Shown: positions 59,591 to 64,000 of the stretch, piece by piece | Position numbering within the stretch: the stretch's first letter is position 1 | Layout of the letters: every line of letters starts with the position of its first letter | Assembly: GCA_020426845.1 (NCBI GenBank) | Contig: JAGQPF010000517.1 | Span: forward strand, 49,351 to 113,350 | Reading direction: 5' to 3' | DNA: 64,000 nucleotides | Source: Planctomycetales bacterium | GTDB taxonomy: Bacteria; Planctomycetota; Planctomycetia; Pirellulales; Pirellulaceae | Notes under the pieces: model-generated | Databases searched by the model: none | The model's input: only the letters and a program-made list of their open reading frames with translations | Told to the model about the DNA's origin: nothing | Translations under genes and position numbers: made by a program

Positions 59591-60868
59591 ATGCCCCATA
59601 CGCTCGTGATTCTGAACCGCCTGGACATCGTACAGGCCACGGTGCGCGCATTGCAGTTCAAACCGCAGCTGCGAGACGCCGAATTCATGCTGCGCACGCC
59701 CGCGTGGGCCGTTCGTCTGGAGAGCTGGTGGCCAAGGCGGCGGGCATTGCGGTGGCCGGCCGACTGGCTGGGCGCGGCGGGACAACGCCGCAACGAGTCG
59801 CGCATTCTGCGGCGCACCGCGGACGCCCGAGTCGTCTACAACGTCGGCGTGCCAAGTTTCGAGTTTCATCGGCAGCTGGTGGCAGCCCGCGAGCGGCACG
59901 GATTTCGACTCGTCACCGACATGGTCGACGCGCAATGGCTGCCATGGTTCCGTCAGTTTGGCTGGGGGCACATCGACCGGATGCTGGCCGAGTCGGACGC
60001 GGTGTTCGTCACCAACCGGCCGCTCGCCGAGTACGCGCGGCGACACAACGCCGACGTGCAGATCATTCCCGATGCCCCGCAGGTCGAGGCGTTTGACGCG
60101 CAGCGCGCCGCCTTGCGTCCCCCGGCAGGCAGCCCAGCGGACCTCACAAGCGTCGCCGGAGATGGAGGACTGGAGCATGTCGGGCCCACCCGGCCAGGCC
60201 GACCAATCCGGCTGGGCTGGATCGGCGGCCGGGACACCGTCTTCTCGCTGCACAAGATTCACGAAGCGCTCGAGCAAGTCGCGGCCGCGCGGCCGAATGT
60301 CGAGCTACGGGTGCTGGGCGCGCCCGAGGATCGCCTGCCGCGCTTCGAGCAGCTTCGCTGGTCAACGCTCGAGCGATACGACCAAGCGGCGATGGTCCGC
60401 GAAGGATTGCAAATGGACATCGGCCTGTTCCCGCAGCACCATGTCACCGAAAGCGTTTGCCGCGGCGCCCTCAAGACCAAGATCTATATGGCCGCCGGAG
60501 CGGTCGCGATCAGCGAGCGGCTTGGCGAGAACGAGGAGATCATCGTCGATCACCGCAACGGGCTGCTCGCCGACTCCGTCGAGAGCTGGCGGGACGCGAT
60601 GCTGTGGCTAATCGATCAACCCGAGCGACGCGCGGCGATCGCCGCCCAAGCCTTGGAGGACATGCGAGCACATTTCAGCGCCGCGCGAGTCGGCGCACAA
60701 CTGCAGGCCGCCTTGGAACAAGTCGGCCGGGGAGGCAGCGGAGGCGTCGCGACTGTCGGAGCCGGATCACAAGCCAGCCGGGCGGCGGGCGCCAACGACT
60801 TGGCCGCAACCGAAGTCGACTCGTCGCCGCAGCGTGTGGAGCAGGGCGAGGATGGCCGACCCGGATAA
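59591..60868 (+). CDS. Glycosyltransferase, GT-B (family 4-like)
   Basis: 425 residues. The GT-B features are an N-terminal domain with LVILNRLDIVQATVRALQF, the linker and second domain starting RPIRLGWIGGRDTVFSLHK, and the nucleotide-sugar site IYMAAGAVAISERLGENEEII with DHRNGLLA. Enzymes of this type add sugars to surface glycans or lipid carriers. An oddity: residues about 181-205 (PADLTSVAGDGGLEHVGPTR) are encoded by a diverged copy of the interspersed repeat found at 46798 and 63871, so the repeat seems to have inserted in the coding sequence without breaking the frame. ATG 59591 follows the metallopeptidase stop by five bases; it overlaps the flippase gene by 17. Confidence 0.9.
   Translation: MPHTLVILNRLDIVQATVRALQFKPQLRDAEFMLRTPAWAVRLESWWPRRRALRWPADWLGAAGQRRNESRILRRTADARVVYNVGVPSFEFHRQLVAARERHGFRLVTDMVDAQWLPWFRQFGWGHIDRMLAESDAVFVTNRPLAEYARRHNADVQIIPDAPQVEAFDAQRAALRPPAGSPADLTSVAGDGGLEHVGPTRPGRPIRLGWIGGRDTVFSLHKIHEALEQVAAARPNVELRVLGAPEDRLPRFEQLRWSTLERYDQAAMVREGLQMDIGLFPQHHVTESVCRGALKTKIYMAAGAVAISERLGENEEIIVDHRNGLLADSVESWRDAMLWLIDQPERRAAIAAQALEDMRAHFSAARVGAQLQAALEQVGRGGSGGVATVGAGSQASRAAGANDLAATEVDSSPQRVEQGEDGRPG
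60137..60172 (+). repeat. Diverged repeat copy inside the glycosyltransferase gene
   Basis: The coding DNA reads CGGACCTCACAAGCGTCGCC and on through GAGATGGAGG, close to CGGGCCTCACAAGGGTCGCC...GCGATGGAGG of the end-of-window array. It is in frame. Confidence 0.6.
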
Positions 60869-62267
60869 CAACTCGCCGCCAGACGCGACGACCTCAACGA
60901 CTCGGCGATGGTGGCTGCGGCGCTGGCTCAATCGCATGGAGCTCGACCGCGCAACGTTCTATGTCGTCGCCACTCGCGTGTGGAGACTGCTGGCCGGCCC
61001 GCTGACCGCGGTGCTGATCTCGCTGAACTTCTCACCCGAAGTGCAAGGGTTTTACGTCAGCTTCTGGTTTATGCTGTCGTTGCAGGCGCTGGTCGACTTG
61101 GGCATCAGCGGTGTCATCCTGCAGAGCGCCACCCACGAATGGGCACACCTTTGCCTGGATCGCGGCGAGGTGGCCGGCCCCAGTGGACATCGCCGGCAGT
61201 TGGCCGCGTTGGACACGTTCTTTCGCGGCTGGTTCCGGCGAGCATCGATCGCGTTCGCGCTCGCCATGGCGCCAATCGGCTGGTGCTTTTTCAGCGACGG
61301 CTCGGAGGCGGCCAACACCGTCGCCTGGACGGCGCCGTGGATCGTGCTGACGATGGTCACGGGCGCCTCTCTCGCGTTGACCCCGCGGATCGCCATCCTG
61401 GAGGGCTGCGGGCAGATTGCGGCGGTCAACCGCATGCGGCTCGCGCAAATGATCTGCGGCAATCTGGGAGTCTGGGCGGCAATTGCGGCCGGACTTAATC
61501 TGTGGGTGGCCGTCGTCGCCGCCTCGATTCAGTGGCTGGGGGAGGTGACGCTCCTGCTGCAATTCCGTCGCTTCTTCCAATCGTTGCCCGCGCCTCCCGC
61601 CGACGCGCGACCGCGCGACTGGAACGAGCTGGTGCGTCCGATGCAGCGTCGTCTGGGGGTTCAAACGGGAGTCAAGTTTTTTGCCAACAACCTGCTCACG
61701 CTCGTCGTCCATCGCTATCACGGCGCCGCCGCGTCCGGGCCCGTCGGCCTGACCTGGAATCTGCTCAATGCCGTGCAACAAGCCGCCTTCGCCTGGGTGC
61801 ACACTCGTCGGCCGCTGTTCGGACAGTACGTGGCGCAGCGCAATTGGAGCAAACTGAACGCGGTGTTTCGCCGGCTTACGATCATCGCCGCGTTGCTGGC
61901 CGTGGCGGGAGTGCTCGTCGCCGTGGGCATCGTCGCGGTGTTGCCGCACATCGATCACAAGATCGCCCGCGTCCTTGCTTCCCGTTTGCTGGGGGCCCCC
62001 GAGACGGCCATCATCGGCGCCATGCTGGTGGCGAACTTGCTCGCTTCCTCGTATGGCGTTTATCTCGGCGCCCATCGCCGAGCTCCGATGGTCTGGGTCG
62101 CGGCCAGCTGCGATCTGCTCACAGCCGCACTGGTTTGGTGGCTGGGAAGCCGCTACGGCGTGCTGCCTGCCGCCATCGGCATGCTGGCCGTTTCCACGGT
62201 ATTGCGACTGCCCGGCACCATCTGGATCTGGCGGCGATGTCGCACGGCCTGGCACTCGGAGCCTTGA
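60852..62267 (+). CDS. Polysaccharide flippase (MATE/Wzx-like)
   Basis: 471 residues with about 12 hydrophobic helices and a short basic N-terminus. Family-typical stretches: VWRLLAGPLTAVLISLNFSPEV, LSLQALVDLGISGVILQSAT, and RRLTIIAALLAVAGVLVAVGIV. Such proteins of the MOP superfamily flip lipid-linked oligosaccharides across the inner membrane. ATG 60852 has GGGCGAGG upstream and overlaps the glycosyltransferase gene; a GTG at 60834 is an alternative. It ends the glycan cluster with the transferase and aminotransferase. Confidence 0.87.
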   Translation: MADPDNNSPPDATTSTTRRWWLRRWLNRMELDRATFYVVATRVWRLLAGPLTAVLISLNFSPEVQGFYVSFWFMLSLQALVDLGISGVILQSATHEWAHLCLDRGEVAGPSGHRRQLAALDTFFRGWFRRASIAFALAMAPIGWCFFSDGSEAANTVAWTAPWIVLTMVTGASLALTPRIAILEGCGQIAAVNRMRLAQMICGNLGVWAAIAAGLNLWVAVVAASIQWLGEVTLLLQFRRFFQSLPAPPADARPRDWNELVRPMQRRLGVQTGVKFFANNLLTLVVHRYHGAAASGPVGLTWNLLNAVQQAAFAWVHTRRPLFGQYVAQRNWSKLNAVFRRLTIIAALLAVAGVLVAVGIVAVLPHIDHKIARVLASRLLGAPETAIIGAMLVANLLASSYGVYLGAHRRAPMVWVAASCDLLTAALVWWLGSRYGVLPAAIGMLAVSTVLRLPGTIWIWRRCRTAWHSEP

Positions 62268-62512
62268 ATGCGGCAGCGTGAATGCGAGTGAGTGATCTGG
62301 CGGCACCGAGTACGCGAATCGATCCCTCGGTGACGCTCTGACGCTGCGGGTGTCCTTGCCGAGAACCCCACTACGATTCTATCCCTCGCTTACGCTTCGG
62401 GTTTCCTGTCCTGAACCCGAGCTACAAAGTTCGCGCATCGATCCCTCGCTTACGCTTCGGGTTTCCTTGTCCTGAACCCGAGCTACAAAGTTCGCGCATT
62501 GATCGACGCGTG
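62268..62512. other. Intergenic repeat region
   Basis: 245 bases between convergent flippase and methylase genes, filled mainly by the inverted repeat copies below; nothing else seen. Confidence 0.7.
62326..62500 (-). repeat. GGAAACCCGAAGCGTCAGCG-family repeats, inverted (three copies)
   Basis: On the plus strand ATCCCTCGCTTACGCTTCGG begins at 62381 and 62441 (60 bp apart), each followed by a GTCCTGAACCCGAGCTACAA tail; a diverged copy begins at 62327. These are the reverse complement of the 29101 and 49587 family, with TTAC for TGAC. Confidence 0.85.
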
Positions 62513-63424
62513 CTATGCGCGAGGCTCGGGGTCGTAGTTGAACCAGAGGCACTCGACTTCCTTGTCCTTGACCGCTTTCGCACTGGCTTTGTTGTCGATG
62601 TGGATATCGACGCGGCGCCAACCATGCTCTTGGGCGAAGGACTCGTATAGCGGGCTGGGATATCCCGAGAGAATAAAGCTGCCCTCAATCTTCGCCAGCA
62701 GCTGAAGCAGCTCGTGATGCATCGACTCCTCCATCTCGCACTCGTAGTCTTTCGTCGTGACGCGAGTCGTGTGCAAGTAGGGCGGGTCGAGATAGAACAA
62801 CGTGCGGGGGCCGTCGTGGCGTTTTATGACGCGAAGCGCGTTCTCGCTATAGATCACCACGCCCCGCAGGCGAGCGTGAATGTCCGCCAAACCCTCGATG
62901 GCCGTCAGCCAGGAGGCGGCCTGTTCGTTCATGCTGCGACGTGTCCGATTGCGGCTAAGCGTGGCAAAGTCACGGCCGAGCCCCTGCCGAGATTGCCGAT
63001 AACGGATAAAAAACGCGTGGGCAGCCACGATGTCGGGGGCGTCGTCGGCATTCCGCGGGGGCGGCTGAAACGCCAACGCCCTGTCGAATTCAACATGCGA
63101 AAACGGCGTGCGCTCGCAGCGTTGCTTGAACTCGTCGAACGCCGCGTCATCCTGGAGCACACGCCAGAAATTGGTGAGCTCGAAGTTCAAGTCGTTGACG
63201 ACCTCCGAGCACGCGCGCATCTTCGCCATGATCGCACCGTTCTTGGCATACTCGGCGTCCGCCGCGCCCTCGTACCAGTCCCGCGCTGGATCGCGCGCCA
63301 ACAACACGGCGCCTCCGCCGAAGAACGGCTCCACGTAATGGAGGTGGGGAGGCATGCGGCGAATGATCTCCTTCGCCAGATAGTACTTTCCACCGTGCCA
63401 CTTCAGCGGTTGAGCAAGAGCCAT
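62513..63424 (-). CDS. DNA adenine N6-methyltransferase (D12 class, Dam-like)
   Basis: 303 residues of the D12 class methylases. Motifs: LKWHGGKYYLAKEI at the N-terminus, the SAM-binding YVEPFFGGGAVLLAR, and the catalytic LFYLDPPYLH (DPPY). The C-terminus has SFILSGYPSPLYESFAQEHG. It would methylate adenine N6 in a recognition sequence. I chose ATG 63424 because KWHGGK must sit near the start; an upstream ATG at 63565 adds 47 unlike residues. No restriction enzyme gene is adjacent, so it is a solitary methylase. It lies next to tRNA-Val and repeats. Confidence 0.93.
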   Translation of the reverse strand: MALAQPLKWHGGKYYLAKEIIRRMPPHLHYVEPFFGGGAVLLARDPARDWYEGAADAEYAKNGAIMAKMRACSEVVNDLNFELTNFWRVLQDDAAFDEFKQRCERTPFSHVEFDRALAFQPPPRNADDAPDIVAAHAFFIRYRQSRQGLGRDFATLSRNRTRRSMNEQAASWLTAIEGLADIHARLRGVVIYSENALRVIKRHDGPRTLFYLDPPYLHTTRVTTKDYECEMEESMHHELLQLLAKIEGSFILSGYPSPLYESFAQEHGWRRVDIHIDNKASAKAVKDKEVECLWFNYDPEPRA

Positions 63425-63596
63425 GATGCGAGCTACGTGACCAGAAAGGAGTTGAGGCAAAGCAGCCGTGGACGGAAAGGGACGCTCCGCCCACGGAGGG
63501 TGGACTTGATGGCAAGAGGAGATGCGCAGAAAAATTGCCGCGCGGGAGGCACGGCAATCGGTCAATCAATCCACAATGCAGCGGTGTAGTAAGTGA

Positions 63597-63672
<76 letters not shown>

Positions 63673-63870
63673 GCAGGAATGAGAGGCGTGGGGAACATTT
63701 GATCGCTTCCCAACACACCCTCCATCGGCGTACGAGTGATTGTTCTTCATTCTCCCTTCGCTGGCAAGCCCCCCTCGACAATCCCGAACGACTCCGCCAA
63801 CCCGCAAATTCCGCAGCCGCTCGGGTGAGTGCCGCGGCAATGACAGCGTGCCGGGGCGACCGGCCCACCG
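63673..63870. other. Region between tRNA and terminal repeats
   Basis: About 200 bases without a supported gene or clear signal. It is upstream of the tRNA and probably contains its promoter. Confidence 0.4.
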
Positions 63871-64000
63871 GCCCACCGGGCCTCACAAGGGTCGCCTGCG
63901 ATGGAGGCCCGACCAGTCCACCGGGCCTCACAAGGGTCGCCTGCGATGGAGGCCCGACCAGTCCACCGGGCCTCACAAGGGTCGCCTGCGATGGAGGCCC
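63871..64000 (+). repeat. 45-bp tandem repeat (GGCCTCACAAGGGTCGCCTG family), open at window end
   Basis: CCGGGCCTCACAAGGGTCGC starts at 63876, 63921 and 63966, a 45-bp period. The third unit is cut by the window edge, so the array probably continues. Confidence 0.88.

Overview
The window reads as a GC-rich chromosomal segment of a member of the Planctomycetota, probably Pirellulales-like (inference). The evidence is a large PVC-type dehydrogenase with HEAT repeats and a C-terminal CxxCH, a secreted giant protein with the planctomycete-type N-terminal LETRRLLA signature, many ExbB/ExbD modules with TPR or cyclase-like partners, split tatA paralogues, and short interspersed repeats of the kind that litter planctomycete intergenic DNA (GGAAACCCGAAGCGTCAGCG, GGCACAGGCTGCCAGCCTGT, GACGGACTTCCAGTCCGTC). 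There is no rRNA, phage, integrase, transposase or CRISPR array; one tRNA-Val lies near the right end.

Layout. 1-6160 (minus): an inorganic-carbon uptake operon, dabA followed by two MrpD/NuoL-like membrane subunits, with TGATG stop/start overlaps. 6671-8365: a small membrane protein and a porin. 8962-17089 (plus): a tightly coupled lipid operon of YceI protein, methyltransferase, ICMT-like methyltransferase, MMPL/RND exporter, second methyltransferase, FAD-dependent reductase and type III polyketide synthase. 17286-20101: a PAS histidine kinase and NtrC-type regulator. 20115-21770 (minus): a Cys-rich TolC-like lipoprotein.

22403-28849 (minus): a four-gene module of TPR protein, ExbB, ExbD and a membrane-anchored squalene-cyclase-like repeat protein. 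It is followed on the plus strand by a HEAT-repeat protein and a secreted cyclase-like protein. 31723-32784: three TatA-type genes, the third only 54 codons. 33007-35838: a secreted Calx-beta/cadherin-like protein with a triplicated NWGGQQE domain. 35969-37114: a secreted endonuclease/exonuclease/phosphatase-family protein whose 5' end abuts a 105-bp tandem repeat.

37408-48480 (minus): a seven-gene operon that is the best candidate for an undescribed system. It encodes a TonB-position membrane protein, ExbB, two ExbDs (one with an N-terminal zinc ribbon), a membrane-anchored beta-propeller/TPR protein, a TPR-fused family-5 solute-binding protein with no permease, and a secreted protein of unknown function. 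The zinc-ribbon ExbD and the propeller protein share a GLxPL low-complexity tail. A Lys-rich single-pass protein is divergent to it.

49840-56357 (minus): lactate-type permease, Tat-exported protein and PVC-type cytochrome dehydrogenase. 56476-62267: surface-glycan genes (DegT aminotransferase, glycosyltransferase, flippase) with a secreted metallopeptidase. 62513-63424: a solitary adenine methylase. 63599-63672: tRNA-Val(CAC), then tandem repeats to the window edge.
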